NCBI GenBank assembly: GCA_045540715.1
Contig: JAZQHT010000011.1
Span: forward strand, 1-64,000
Direction: 5' to 3'
DNA: 64,000 bases
Source of the DNA: UMGS1279 sp045540715
GTDB lineage: Bacteria; Bacillota; Clostridia; Oscillospirales; Acutalibacteraceae
Below are positions 18,901 to 27,130 of the stretch, piece after piece. Within the stretch, counting starts at the first letter, position 1; every line of letters starts with the position of its first letter. The notes below the pieces were generated by a model. The model had not been told where the DNA came from. It saw only the letters and a list, made by a program, of their open reading frames with translations, and made no database searches. The translations under genes were made by a program, and so were the position numbers.

Positions 18901-19004
18901 GGCAACAAAAAGCGAGGGTAACGCGGCCTAATACGTTTGACCTTTTCACCCTTTTTGGCTTTTTTAAGTATTTCGCTTTCTAGATTGTTTTTTTCAGGAA
19001 CCAC
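15999..19004 (-). CDS. Large membrane-anchored N-acetylmuramoyl-L-alanine amidase
   Basis: The 1001 residues begin with a basic cytosolic tail and one membrane segment near 31-52. Residues about 80-400 look like a (beta/alpha) barrel resembling GHL10/DUF4015 glycosidase-like domains. Beta-rich Ig-like modules follow to about 820. A C-terminal Amidase_3 domain comes last: LLDPGHGGTDGG with the zinc His near 826, ESE Glu, SIHRNS His, and IEAGFMSN with the catalytic Glu. It should cleave the Mur-Ala bond in peptidoglycan from outside the cell. It starts at GTG 19004, one base overlapping the upstream stop. The barrel-amidase fusion is unusual. Confidence 0.85.
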   Translation of the reverse strand: MVPEKNNLESEILKKAKKGEKVKRIRPRYPRFLLPLFIVLIAAAVVFVPMLTDIGPNISEVIEAFAPQKSDLVDISTIKKSSLEEYAIEGQLEIIEDENAINGVILTPEADYAVDTNLETTYETIVLDLKENGFNSIFFNLNYKDGYLTAVGGKNNLSPVSDGLKIITQKAKANEIRLFAVIDVKNIDLCKVANLKDLLNFITAIQKTEGVSGVMLKGVNYLNNGLTYNDYLKLGHYNGFEEFTKEIFYSNIERLSAEYKAATNNGYLGIFCEVDYDNTKKELIYKDKLKATDIAEMGIFDSVITYGLGATSSVSHPFKEMASLVADAKDTDTRMGFMLYSSKINNEYSNPDQLTRQLMVLNDLGLGTMVFDSYKAIKDDTTGAAATAIKYMKGNLTNYQPKGLTFSAPAALDFTTSYSSIAISGASDPEFELLLDGKPVERTESGFFSMQKNLKVGDNVFTFTHKGTTRKIYVTYTYTVLKSVSPSSSLALDGGSVLVVKANARIGSVVKATLNGQTVTLKQGVDQSGESTDKDTEFTVFEGKITLPEGKDKIQDLGKIKFTASHGGIVNTGYSGTIKVNKKPDKAPIYSPITHEGVKPGNRTIAEVTASYVETFDGDDTTDDLSRPTNSYLPKGTIDYVSNDKVYNAEIKQYYILFGYNKRVYKSEGSIKISTGSLPSNNTVGIKSTTNDGQYTTLVLDMTFPFPHNIDVKPQNYTKPATQDYTFSSATFTYVEIFLPYTTSISGNANFSGNPLFTKSEFAKVSNGYVLKLHLKEKGKFYGYTSYFDANGNLVVRFLNPNKTTGNSLAGVNILLDPGHGGTDGGAVGYDNKGREIKESETCLELCLAVKEKLTALGANVTMTRSTETSLATSTRSSIIRNSNAHLTVSIHRNSATNANAYGLKTYHFSAWQKEPATYIMNSVKASSKIDAIRPNYGKSAWARVDWHWFGYARISNMPVVLIEAGFMSNAKDLEAILNDDFNDAQAEAIVEGIVKYFNNQ

Positions 19005-20470
19005 TAAATCACCTTATTAAGTTCGTTCTTTGCGTTATTGTGGAAGGTAGTTGTTTTTTCAAACAAATAATCGTAATCAAAAATTGCTACGCCCTTGTAT
19101 TTAGAGCCGAGCAAGGTTTTTGCATCTTTAACCTGTCGGGCGGCTATTGTGTAATCTGTCATCCACTCGTCGCTTCCGCCGTCAAGTTTATAATCGGTGT
19201 TATTAACCTTATAATAACCAATGCCAATAATTAGGCTAATATTAGAGTTTGTGGCTTTGCTTTTCCACAAATTAACCATTTTAACGTAATCGGCGGTGTT
19301 ATGTTCATAACCCCAATAAATTTGTGGCATGCAGTAATCCATATAGCCGCTGCTTTGCAACCATAGGGTTGTATCGGCATAAAGTTCATTATAGTTTCTG
19401 TCAATATTACCGCCGGGGCTTATACCAAACTTTAATTTACTGTTAACGGTTTTTACGCCACTATAAATACCGCGCACCAAAGCATTTATATTATTTCTTC
19501 TAAAATATGCTAAGGTTTTGCCACCGCCTAAAGCACTATAAGACTTGCTATCAAAAGAAGCCGCGGTTGTTGGATAAAAATAGTCGTCAATATGCAGTGC
19601 GTCAACCTTGTATTTTTGTGCTATTTCTTTAGCACCGTTAATAATTAAATTTCTAACTTCGCTATAAGCAGGGTTTAAATAATAATAACTGCCGCTTTGA
19701 ACAACGTAATCACCGTTTTTGGTGTTATACCATTGTTTAATTAAATATTTGTTATCAATTTTTGCCATGTTTGCGGCCGTTTCAAGTCTAAGTGGATTAA
19801 ACCAAGCGTGAAACGAAAGCCCCGCTGCGTGTGCTTCTTCAATTAAAATTTGTGTGGGGTCGTACCCCGGAGAAACACCGCCAATTATTCTTGACCACGG
19901 GTAATATGCGCTATTATAAATGGCGTCGCCATGAGAACGCAAGTGAACGATAATTGTATTAAATCCAAAATTTTTAACCGTTTGCATTATGTTTTTTGCA
20001 TAGGTTCTAAAGGTGGTTGCGGTTTTACCCTTAATATCGTAATAAAAATTATAGTAAGAAAGCCAAACGGCCTTTGTTTCTGAATAAAACACGGGGGTAT
20101 AACTTGACCCGCTTGGCGTTGTGCTTGTTACGGGGTTAGAACTGCTTACCGGTTTACTACTGCTTGTGCTAACAGGCTTACTTGTGCTAACGGGTTTACT
20201 TGTAGTTGCAGTACTGCTTGTCGAGGGGTTAACAACGCTACTGTTTGAGCTATTAGATACGTTGCCGCTACTAATATTAGACAAAAGCTCGTCGTAACTA
20301 ATAACGCTTGAATAATCAACATCGCTTGAATAAAAGCTATTATAACCGCCGGAAGACCCCGACAGTGTGGTTTCGTCTTTATGGTCCACAATATCAAACT
20401 TAGCGGTGCAACCCGAGAAGATGAAAATTGTGGCTAAAATTAAAGATATAAATTTTGACAATTTTCCCAT
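19004..20470 (-). CDS. GHL10-family (DUF187) glycosidase-like lipoprotein
   Basis: The 488-residue lipoprotein has a signal peptide ending at lipobox FSGC (Cys21). A Ser/Pro/Thr/Val linker with repeated STSKPV units spans about 70-125. The catalytic-type barrel has KAVWLSYYNF (about 133), HLRSHGDAIY, HAWFNPLR and the acidic DALHIDDYFYP strand (about 293) typical of GHL10. The family is predicted to hydrolyse glycosidic bonds in wall polymers. It is translationally coupled to the downstream amidase. There is no ribosome binding site before the ATG; the promoter at 20477 would give a leaderless message. Confidence 0.85.
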   Translation of the reverse strand: MGKLSKFISLILATIFIFSGCTAKFDIVDHKDETTLSGSSGGYNSFYSSDVDYSSVISYDELLSNISSGNVSNSSNSSVVNPSTSSTATTSKPVSTSKPVSTSSSKPVSSSNPVTSTTPSGSSYTPVFYSETKAVWLSYYNFYYDIKGKTATTFRTYAKNIMQTVKNFGFNTIIVHLRSHGDAIYNSAYYPWSRIIGGVSPGYDPTQILIEEAHAAGLSFHAWFNPLRLETAANMAKIDNKYLIKQWYNTKNGDYVVQSGSYYYLNPAYSEVRNLIINGAKEIAQKYKVDALHIDDYFYPTTAASFDSKSYSALGGGKTLAYFRRNNINALVRGIYSGVKTVNSKLKFGISPGGNIDRNYNELYADTTLWLQSSGYMDYCMPQIYWGYEHNTADYVKMVNLWKSKATNSNISLIIGIGYYKVNNTDYKLDGGSDEWMTDYTIAARQVKDAKTLLGSKYKGVAIFDYDYLFEKTTTFHNNAKNELNKVI

Positions 20471-20476
20471 ATTATA

Positions 20477-20505
20477 ATTATATATAAAAATATTTACAAA
20501 ATCAA
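20477..20505 (-). promoter_or_regulatory. Promoter predicting a leaderless GHL10 mRNA
   Basis: On the minus strand TTGATT (20505-20500), 17 bases, TATAAT (20482-20477). The ATG begins at 20470, seven bases past the -10 box, where transcription would normally start. Confidence 0.55.
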
Positions 20506-20564
20506 CCGAATATAAAAATATTTTTTTAGTTTGTACTAACCAATATTTACTAATTCAAAAAAAT

Positions 20565-20595
20565 AAAGAGAGGACAACAAATTAGTCCTCTCTTT
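20565..20595 (-). terminator. Terminator of the GalU/HAD operon
   Basis: AAAGAGAGGAC and GTCCTCTCTTT form an 11-bp stem with a 9-base loop, just past the HAD hydrolase stop codon. Confidence 0.85.
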
Positions 20596-20597
20596 CA

Positions 20598-21299
20598 TTA
20601 AAACATTTCTTTTAAATCTTGTAGGTTTGTAACGGTGTAATCGGGGGTTATATCGGTTTTATTTTCAAGCCCTCTAATGTTTACCCAAAGGGTATCAATT
20701 CCTACGTTTTTGCCGCCCAAAATATCACTCGAAATGCTATCTCCAAGCACCAAACACTCTTCTTTTTTGGGGTTGCCAATAGCATTTAAAACCTTTGTAA
20801 AATACTCTACGCTTGGCTTTTGGCACTCTAATTTTTCACTAATAAAAACGCCGTCAAATTTGTCCCAAATTCCGCTGTTTTTTAGGCGCAAATGTTGGGT
20901 TTTTGCAACACCGTTTGTAACTATGTAAAGTTTATATTTGCCAAGTAATTTATCAATTAATTCGTTAGCGCCGGGAAGCATTGTGTGAACCTGTCTTAAG
21001 GCTTCAAAATACTGTGCGTTTACTTCCATTGGCTCTAAATCGCTACCTAGTACCCCTAAAAATTCACCAAAACGCAAAGGGAATATATCGTCCCTTTCAA
21101 TTTCACCTTTTTCGAAAGCTTTCCAATATTTTTGGTTAATTTTTGAATAGGTTTTAACCGTTTGATCGTCGTGCGGCAAACCGTTATTTTTTAGCACCGT
21201 TCTTAATGCGGTATCTTCGGCCGCTTTAAAATCTAAAAGGGTGTCATCGGCATCAAATAAAAGATATTTATATTTTTGTAAAACGCCTTTATTTATCAT
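20598..21299 (-). CDS. YjjG-like HAD nucleotidase
   Basis: This 233-residue HAD-superfamily phosphatase has motif I FDADDTLLDF (about 15-24), motif II IVTNG near 109, motif III Lys in CQKPSVEYF (about 143) and motif IV VLGDSISSDILGG (about 168). This set and the short N-terminus match YjjG/YfnB pyrimidine 5'-nucleotidases, which clear non-canonical nucleotides. It begins four bases inside the galU stop (ATGA), the last gene of the operon. Confidence 0.88.
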   Translation of the reverse strand: MINKGVLQKYKYLLFDADDTLLDFKAAEDTALRTVLKNNGLPHDDQTVKTYSKINQKYWKAFEKGEIERDDIFPLRFGEFLGVLGSDLEPMEVNAQYFEALRQVHTMLPGANELIDKLLGKYKLYIVTNGVAKTQHLRLKNSGIWDKFDGVFISEKLECQKPSVEYFTKVLNAIGNPKKEECLVLGDSISSDILGGKNVGIDTLWVNIRGLENKTDITPDYTVTNLQDLKEMF

Positions 21300-22168
21300 A
21301 AGGTTTTTGCGATTTCCTTTATATATTCTTTTAGTTCTGCGCTTGTTTCTTTGTGTTTTAGGCCGACTTCGATATTGGCTTTTAGAATACCAAATTTATT
21401 GCCCATATCGTAACGTGTGCCGGTAAAATCAACACCAACCATACCTTTAGTTTGGGCTAAAGTTTTCATGGCATCGGTTAATTGTAATTCGTTACCTGCT
21501 CCTAGTGGGGTTTCGCGTAAAATGTCAAAAATTTCAGGTGGTAATACGCAACGGCCGAGTATTGAATATAAAGACATAATTTTATCGGGGGTTGGTTTTT
21601 CAATCATATCGGTAATTTCGTATAGATTATCTTCTAATGGGCCAACCTTCATACTTGAATATTTTTGAATTTGTTCGGCGGTTACTTCTTTAATGCCGGC
21701 TACACCCTTGCCATATTTTTCATAAGCGCGGCAAAGTTGAGCAATACAGGGGTCTTCACCTAAAATAACGTCGTCACCATATAAAACGGCAAAAGGTTCT
21801 CCCGAAACAAATTGTTCTGCAGACATAACTGCATGGCCTAAACCTTTGGTTTCTTTTTGGCGAATAAAGAAAATATTAGCAAGTTTTGCAACATCTTCTA
21901 ATTGTTTTAAGGTTTCTTCGCGGCCTTCTTTTTTTCTTAACCCTGCTTCTAATTCAAAAGCGTGGTCAAAATGATCTTCAATTGCGCCCTTGCCGCGATT
22001 TGTAATAATTAAAATATCAGTAATACCGGCGGCTACTGCTTCTTCAACAATGTATTGAATTGCCGGTTTATCAACAATGGGTAACATTTCTTTCGGAATT
22101 GCTTTTGATGCAGGTAAAACTCTTGTGCCAAGACCCGCTGCGGGGATAACCGCTTTTTTAATTTTCAT
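21296..22168 (-). CDS. galU: UTP-glucose-1-phosphate uridylyltransferase
   Basis: This enzyme makes UDP-glucose for glycolipid, teichoic acid and capsule synthesis. The 290 residues carry the nucleotidyltransferase signature AAGLGTRVLPASKAIPKEML (about 9-28), the VLYGDDVIL metal motif near 130, and the GRCVLPPEIF and AGNELQLTDA segments of bacterial GalU/GtaB. The ATG follows AGGAGGAAGACTT. The adjacent genes encode a RING-like membrane protein and a HAD phosphatase. Confidence 0.97.
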   Translation of the reverse strand: MKIKKAVIPAAGLGTRVLPASKAIPKEMLPIVDKPAIQYIVEEAVAAGITDILIITNRGKGAIEDHFDHAFELEAGLRKKEGREETLKQLEDVAKLANIFFIRQKETKGLGHAVMSAEQFVSGEPFAVLYGDDVILGEDPCIAQLCRAYEKYGKGVAGIKEVTAEQIQKYSSMKVGPLEDNLYEITDMIEKPTPDKIMSLYSILGRCVLPPEIFDILRETPLGAGNELQLTDAMKTLAQTKGMVGVDFTGTRYDMGNKFGILKANIEVGLKHKETSAELKEYIKEIAKTL

Positions 22169-22209
22169 AAGTCTTCCTCCTACAAGGTATAAATTAAACG
22201 GTACAACCG

Positions 22210-23064
22210 TTAAATTACAAAAATTCCAACCAACAAGTTAACAATAAAACGAACACCCATAATGCCAATAAGTCCTAAAAATGGATTAATGCCGCCTTTA
22301 AGTTGCATTACTTCTTTTGGGTCTTCTTCGGTTTGTTCTTTGGCCGCTTTTACCTTTTCAAATACTTCGTTTCTGTAAATCCAGTTACCCAAAAGGCCAA
22401 AAAGAATTCTTGAAGGTACAAATATTGCAAATCCTACAAACATTGCAATTAATGCAAAAATAACTTTGTCGGGGTTTGCGTTGAGTTGATTTAATATAAG
22501 GTTTTCTATTTCGCTGTAAGTTGCCGCATTGGCAACGTTTAAATAACTGTTCGCAAAGGTGAGAGCTACAAATGAAGCTATTGTTAAAAGTGCGGCTAAA
22601 ATGCCCATTTTGTGGCATTTTCTGAAAAAGAAAAAGCCTTCGGGAAATAAAAATGCCGACCAGTTCCAACTTTTTTTATTGCGATTATTTAGTTTAAAAA
22701 ATCTTGGAATATAATATTGACTGTTAGGGCCTACCGTTTTCTTCATTTCATCGGCAGTTATGCCTGCAATTTGGTCGTCCTTTTTTATGCCACCGTATAA
22801 ATCAATTTCAATCGCCCTGTTAAAACCAAAAGGTGTGTTATTTTCTTCTTTTGGTTCTTCTATTTCTATGGGTTCATCATTAATTTCGGGTGGGGTGTAT
22901 TGCATATCTGTTCCGTGATATTCTTCTAAGGGGCATTTTTTTATTTTGTCGTAACACTCTTTATGTGTTGGCACGCCACAAACGGGGCAAAAAACAATTT
23001 CTTCGTCGTCAAACATATAGCTTTTGCAAACGGGACATTTTTGTCCTTCGACCGATAAACTCAT
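22210..23064 (-). CDS. Prokaryotic RING-like zinc finger plus DUF2628 membrane protein
   Basis: The 284-residue protein has an N-terminal Prok-RING_1-like finger: CPVCKSYM, CPVCGVPTHKECYDK and a further Cys in KKCPLEEYHG (about 10-50), a C-x2-C, C-x2-C-H-C arrangement. An acidic linker follows, then a DUF2628-like membrane region from about 120 with the WNWSAFLFPEGFFFFRKCHKMG entry motif and three to four helices. Its function is unknown. It overlaps the Nudix gene by four bases, so it is co-translated in the GalU operon. Confidence 0.8.
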   Translation of the reverse strand: MSLSVEGQKCPVCKSYMFDDEEIVFCPVCGVPTHKECYDKIKKCPLEEYHGTDMQYTPPEINDEPIEIEEPKEENNTPFGFNRAIEIDLYGGIKKDDQIAGITADEMKKTVGPNSQYYIPRFFKLNNRNKKSWNWSAFLFPEGFFFFRKCHKMGILAALLTIASFVALTFANSYLNVANAATYSEIENLILNQLNANPDKVIFALIAMFVGFAIFVPSRILFGLLGNWIYRNEVFEKVKAAKEQTEEDPKEVMQLKGGINPFLGLIGIMGVRFIVNLLVGIFVI

Positions 23065-23570
23065 ACTGTTTTACTCCTTTTTTCTGCCGCAAAATCTATA
23101 ACTATGTTAAAATACTCTGTTCCGTAATTATGAAAATCGCCCTTATCGACCATCTTTTTTAAAGTTTCGGGGCTTACCCAACGCGCATCTTGAACCTCGC
23201 TTTTTTGCAAGGTTAATTCGTGGGTTTTAACCGAAACGTTACAACCGTACACGTCAACAAAAGAATTTCTTTTCTTTATTCTTTTAATAAGTTCAAGTTC
23301 TGCCGTTATGCCAAGCTCTTCAAAAAGTTCGCGTTTGGCGGCTGTAATAGAATCTTCCCCTGCAATTGCAGAACCGCCCGTAACCGCCCACTCGCCCGGC
23401 ATAATTTTTTTCTTGAAAGAGCGGCGCTGAATTAAAAGTGCGCCGTCTTTGGAAATTGGCCATATATGAACAACTAAATGATATTCGCCGTTTTTTAAAC
23501 TACTTCCACCGCGTTTAACCTTGCGGCCGGTTGGTGTTCCATCCTGCGTTAAAACGTCCCATAATTCCAA
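23061..23570 (-). CDS. Nudix hydrolase (IPP isomerase-like subgroup)
   Basis: The 169-residue protein has a complete Nudix box near 63-86: GGSAIAGE, seven residues, then RELFEELGI. The N-terminal MELWDVLTQDGTPTGRKVKRG and HLVVHIWPI resemble the YfcD/Idi-like subgroup. It probably hydrolyses a nucleoside diphosphate derivative, but substrate cannot be assigned. It starts four bases after the hexapeptide gene. Confidence 0.88.
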   Translation of the reverse strand: MELWDVLTQDGTPTGRKVKRGGSSLKNGEYHLVVHIWPISKDGALLIQRRSFKKKIMPGEWAVTGGSAIAGEDSITAAKRELFEELGITAELELIKRIKKRNSFVDVYGCNVSVKTHELTLQKSEVQDARWVSPETLKKMVDKGDFHNYGTEYFNIVIDFAAEKRSKTV

Positions 23571-23574
23571 GTTT

Positions 23575-24246
23575 TTACCTGCTTTCAGTTTTTAAAACAA
23601 TTTCTGATTTGCATTTATAAATACTGTTTTCTGCTACTACTCCACGAACCGACGAAAGTGGGTAAATATTGCTGTTTTTACCTATTATGGTGCCGGGATT
23701 TAAAACACTTCCGCAACCAATTTCTACGTTATCAGAAATTATTGCACCAAACTTTTTAAGGCCTGTATTATAACTTTTGCCGTTAAATTTAATTTGCACC
23801 AAGCTTTTATCTGATTTTACGTTGCTTGTAATGCTTGCGGCCCCCATATGAGATTTATATCCCAAAACAGAATCGCCAACATAGTTATAGTGTGGCACTT
23901 GAACGTTATCGAAAAGTATAACGTTTTTAAGTTCGGTTGAATTGCCAACAACACAGTTTTTGCCAATAAGTGCGTTGCCGCGAATAAAAGCGCAATGTCT
24001 CACTTCGGTATTTTCATCAATAATGCAAGGACCGGTAATGCTCGCAGTATTTGCAACCGTAGCAGTTTTGTGTTTATAAACTAGTGGGGCAACTTCTTCA
24101 AACTCGTCGTTTAAAGTTAAAATAAGTTCTTTAATAAAATCACCAATTTTAGGAATTACTTCGTAAACGTTATTGGCGGTTTTAAAAAGCGCTTCTGCCC
24201 TTGTTCTTGATACATCAAAATAATTTTTATAGTTAAATTCGTACAT
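23575..24246 (-). CDS. Left-handed beta-helix (hexapeptide) protein, GlmU C-domain-like
   Basis: The 223-residue protein has imperfect hexapeptide turns from about residue 60 (TATVANTASITGPCIIDENTEVR) to 215, the mark of a trimeric left-handed beta helix. The segment VGDSVLGYKSHMGAASITSNVKSDK resembles the acetyl-CoA loop of GlmU-type acetyltransferases. No N-terminal uridylyltransferase domain is present. It heads the Nudix-RING-galU-HAD operon and may act on nucleotide sugars. Confidence 0.78.
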   Translation of the reverse strand: MYEFNYKNYFDVSRTRAEALFKTANNVYEVIPKIGDFIKELILTLNDEFEEVAPLVYKHKTATVANTASITGPCIIDENTEVRHCAFIRGNALIGKNCVVGNSTELKNVILFDNVQVPHYNYVGDSVLGYKSHMGAASITSNVKSDKSLVQIKFNGKSYNTGLKKFGAIISDNVEIGCGSVLNPGTIIGKNSNIYPLSSVRGVVAENSIYKCKSEIVLKTESR

Positions 24247-24346
24247 AAAAAACCTCTTTTAAAATAAAAAATTTTTTGATGAACTTACTTTCTTGTTATT
24301 TTACCATTTTATTTATAAATATACAAGTAAAAATATAAATTATATA

Positions 24347-24375
24347 TTGTAAAGTTCAAAAAAATGTTATATAAT
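24347..24375 (+). promoter_or_regulatory. Promoter of SRP RNA
   Basis: TTGTAA, 17 bases, TATAAT. Transcription should begin near 24382. Confidence 0.7.
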
Positions 24376-24407
24376 AACTATAATATGTGCTTTAAGCGCA
24401 ATTATAA

Positions 24408-24549
24408 GCCGTATGTTTAGGCGTGTGAGTTGGCGGGTCCTGTGCGATGGGCGGCTGTGAACCATGTCAGGCGGGGAACCGAGCAGCATTAAGCAGTTTT
24501 GTTCATGCGCCGCAGTCAATCGGTCGGCTCGCACACCTAAATATATGGC
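24408..24549 (+). ncRNA. ffs: Signal recognition particle RNA
   Basis: The conserved apical domain is visible: ACCATGTCAGG, a GGAA-containing tetraloop region, and GAGCAGCATTAAG. Flanking segments GGGTCCTG and GCCGCAG match the next helix. The ends pair in a long helix (24408-24421 with 24536-24549, with G-T pairs), followed by AAATTTTTTAG as a likely terminator. The lack of a long 5' Alu domain implies the small bacterial type (about 140-175 nt), unlike the Bacillus 6S-sized form. Its position before dnaX matches Bacillus. Confidence 0.93.
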
Positions 24550-24576
24550 AAATTTTTTAGTAGAGGTAAATGTAAA

Positions 24577-26121
24577 ATGTATCAAGCACTTTACAGAAAA
24601 TATCGCCCCATTAGTTTTTCTGACGTGGTGGGTCAAACAGCCGTTACAGAAACCCTTAAAAACGCGGTTTCGAGCGGCAAGATTTCGCACGCCTATTTAT
24701 TTACAGGCACACGCGGAACAGGTAAAACCACCTGCGCTAAAATTTTGGCGGCCGCCGTTAACTGCGAACATAACGTTGATGGTAATCCTTGTTATGAGTG
24801 CGAAAACTGTAAAGCGATTTTATCGGGCGCTACCGATATTGTTGAGATGGACGCCGCAAGTAACAACGGCGTTAACGACGTTAGAGATTTAAAAGAACAA
24901 ATTACATTTTTACCCGCCGTTTTAAAATACCGCGTTTATATTATTGACGAGGTTCACATGCTAAGCGGCCCGGCTTTTAACGCATTACTTAAAACTTTAG
25001 AAGAACCTCCAAGCCACGTTATTTTTATTTTGGCAACAACAGAAGTTCATAAACTACCTGCAACTATTCTTTCTCGTTGCCAAAGGTACGATTTTAAGCG
25101 TATTGACGCTTCTATTATTAAAGAACGCCTACTTAAAGTTGCAAAAGAAGAAGGCTTTACAATAGAAGATAATGCTGCAGGCCTTATTGCTACTTTAGCC
25201 GACGGCGGCATGAGAGACGGTCTTTCAATTTTAGACCAATGTTCCGGTTGCGCCGACGTTGTTACAGAAAAGGTTGTAACCGAACTTTGCGGTATTGCTG
25301 ATTTTACCAAGCAAAACGAATTTGTTTCGGCAATTTTTGAAGCGCGTGCAGATAAAGCTTTAAAGATTATTGATTTAGTTTATGCTTCTAGTGTTGATTT
25401 AAAACGGTTTTGCGACGATTTGTTAAATTATTTTAGAAATATGCTGGTTGTAAAAACGGTTAAAGACCATAGAGATTTAATTGTTACCACAACCGAACAA
25501 TACGAGGTTATTGTAAATACGGCAGAAAAATTTAAGCTTCATCAAATTATGGCGGCAATTGATACCATTTATGCTACAAAAGATGCTATGAAAGATTCTA
25601 ACAAGCGCGCCGAAATGGAGCTTTGCGCAATTAGACTTTGCTCACATTTAAAAGGCGTAACTTTAGAAGAACTTGACGAAAGATTATCGCAAATTGAAAA
25701 GGGTGCTGTCTCTTTAAATACAGAAAGACAAGCAGTTAAAGAGCCCCAAAAGGTTGAAACTATTAAAGAAACAACCGAAGAACCTCCCACTCCCTTAGAA
25801 GAGTCCGCCACTGTGGAATCAAGCGATGAGCTTATACCCGTTACAAAATGGCCCGAGGTTTTGGAAGAAGTAAAAAAACATAGTATGCTTTTATTCGGAG
25901 GTCTTTACGGCTCTAAAGCATATATAAAGGGAACCCGCGTTTTAATTGATTCAAAACTAGAACAATTTAGAACCATGATTAATAGCGATCCCGCATTAAA
26001 AGACACACTTAAAGCGGCAATTAAAACCGTTTTAGGTAAATCATATAATATAGGCCCGTATAAGCCGGCACAAACAGAAGAAATTGATCCGCTTATTGCC
26101 TTTACAAATTCATTAAATTAG
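24577..26121 (+). CDS. dnaX: DNA polymerase III subunits gamma/tau
   Basis: This is the clamp-loader ATPase of the replisome. Of the 514 residues, the N-terminus (YQALYRKYRPISFSDVVGQ), the Walker A GTRGTGKTTCAK near 44-55, the zinc Cys set (CEHNVDGNPCYECENC near 63-78), the Walker B DEVHM near 127 and the SRC sensor (ILSRCQRYDF near 166) are all present. The C-terminal 150 residues are the divergent tau part. The ATG follows AGAGG. It lies directly behind the SRP RNA and may be partly expressed by read-through. Confidence 0.97.
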   Translation: MYQALYRKYRPISFSDVVGQTAVTETLKNAVSSGKISHAYLFTGTRGTGKTTCAKILAAAVNCEHNVDGNPCYECENCKAILSGATDIVEMDAASNNGVNDVRDLKEQITFLPAVLKYRVYIIDEVHMLSGPAFNALLKTLEEPPSHVIFILATTEVHKLPATILSRCQRYDFKRIDASIIKERLLKVAKEEGFTIEDNAAGLIATLADGGMRDGLSILDQCSGCADVVTEKVVTELCGIADFTKQNEFVSAIFEARADKALKIIDLVYASSVDLKRFCDDLLNYFRNMLVVKTVKDHRDLIVTTTEQYEVIVNTAEKFKLHQIMAAIDTIYATKDAMKDSNKRAEMELCAIRLCSHLKGVTLEELDERLSQIEKGAVSLNTERQAVKEPQKVETIKETTEEPPTPLEESATVESSDELIPVTKWPEVLEEVKKHSMLLFGGLYGSKAYIKGTRVLIDSKLEQFRTMINSDPALKDTLKAAIKTVLGKSYNIGPYKPAQTEEIDPLIAFTNSLN

Positions 26122-26131
26122 GAGAAACGAA

Positions 26132-26479
26132 ATGAAAGTTAGAATTCCTCAAGGACCAAGCCAAAAAGACCTTATGCAACAAGTGCAACAAATGCAAATT
26201 GATGCTCAAAATAAGCAAGAAGAATTAGATAATAGCGAATATACCGCAACTTCGGGTGGCGGTATGGTTAGCGTTACAATTAACGGCCTATATGAAATTC
26301 AAAAAATTAACATTGACCCCGAACTTATTGCCGACGCTAAAGACGACCCCGAAATGCTTGAAGATTTTATTACAGTAGCCGTTAACGAAGCAGTAGCACA
26401 GGCTAGAAAAACAAGTGAAGAGGAAATGGCTAAAATTACCGGCAGAATGCAAATTCCCGGTATGCCAGGGCTATTTTAA
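26132..26479 (+). CDS. YbaB/EbfC nucleoid-associated protein
   Basis: The 115-residue protein has the family pattern: a Gln/Met-rich N-terminal helix (DLMQQVQQMQIDAQNKQEEL) and the core GGGMVSVTINGLYEIQKINIDPEL near 45-68. YbaB dimers bind DNA in a tweezer shape. It starts 10 bases after dnaX with GGAGAAACGAA and overlaps recR by one base. Confidence 0.95.
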   Translation: MKVRIPQGPSQKDLMQQVQQMQIDAQNKQEELDNSEYTATSGGGMVSVTINGLYEIQKINIDPELIADAKDDPEMLEDFITVAVNEAVAQARKTSEEEMAKITGRMQIPGMPGLF

Positions 26480-27078
26480 TGAGTTACGAAATTGCACCTT
26501 TGCAACGCTTAATTGAACAGTTTGCAAGGCTACCTGGCATTGGTAAAAAAACCGCAATGCGCCTTGCTTTTCACGTTTTAAGTTTAAGCGATAAAGAAGC
26601 TGAAGAATTTGCAAACGCAATTGTTGACGCTAAAAACAGCGTTCATTATTGCAGTGTTTGTCAAAACATTACCGATAAAACCGTTTGCGATATTTGTAGT
26701 GATATTAGACGCGATAAATCTATAATTTGCGTGGTTGAAAGCGAGCGAGATATACCATCCTTTGAAAGAACGGGCGAATATCACGGTCTTTACCACGTAT
26801 TGCACGGCGCGTTAAGTCCGCTTGACGGCATTAACCCCGAAGACCTTAAAATTAAGGAATTGCTTTCGCGCCTTTCTGACGGCACTGTAAAAGAGGTTAT
26901 TATGGCAACCAATCCAACGGTTGAAGGCGAAGCCACCGCTAGCTATATTAGCCGTTTTATTAAGCCAATGGGCATTAAAATTACACGTTTAGCTTACGGT
27001 ATTGCCGTTGGTAGCGACTTGGAATATGCCGACGAAATATCACTTTCTCACGCCCTTGAGGGACGAAAAGAAATATAA
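26479..27078 (+). CDS. recR: Recombination mediator protein
   Basis: RecR acts with RecO and RecF to load RecA at gaps. The 199 residues show the helix-hairpin-helix RLPGIGKKTAMRLAFH near 17-32, the zinc finger CSVCQNITDKTVCDIC near 56-71, and the Toprim domain with ICVVESERDI near 79-88. The start is coupled to the ybaB stop (TAATG). Confidence 0.97.
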   Translation: MSYEIAPLQRLIEQFARLPGIGKKTAMRLAFHVLSLSDKEAEEFANAIVDAKNSVHYCSVCQNITDKTVCDICSDIRRDKSIICVVESERDIPSFERTGEYHGLYHVLHGALSPLDGINPEDLKIKELLSRLSDGTVKEVIMATNPTVEGEATASYISRFIKPMGIKITRLAYGIAVGSDLEYADEISLSHALEGRKEI

Positions 27079-27080
27079 CA

Positions 27081-27107
27081 AAATCCCCCAAGTTTTTTGG
27101 GGGATTT
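27081..27107 (+). terminator. Terminator of dnaX-ybaB-recR
   Basis: AAATCCCCCAA and TTGGGGGATTT, 11-bp stem, loop GTTTT. Confidence 0.9.
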
Positions 27108-27130
27108 TACGTTTTATATGGTGGAATATT

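Noticed and set aside
24367..24892. Reading frames over and beside the SRP RNA
   Set aside because: They overlap the conserved SRP RNA or the dnaX frame and show no protein family.
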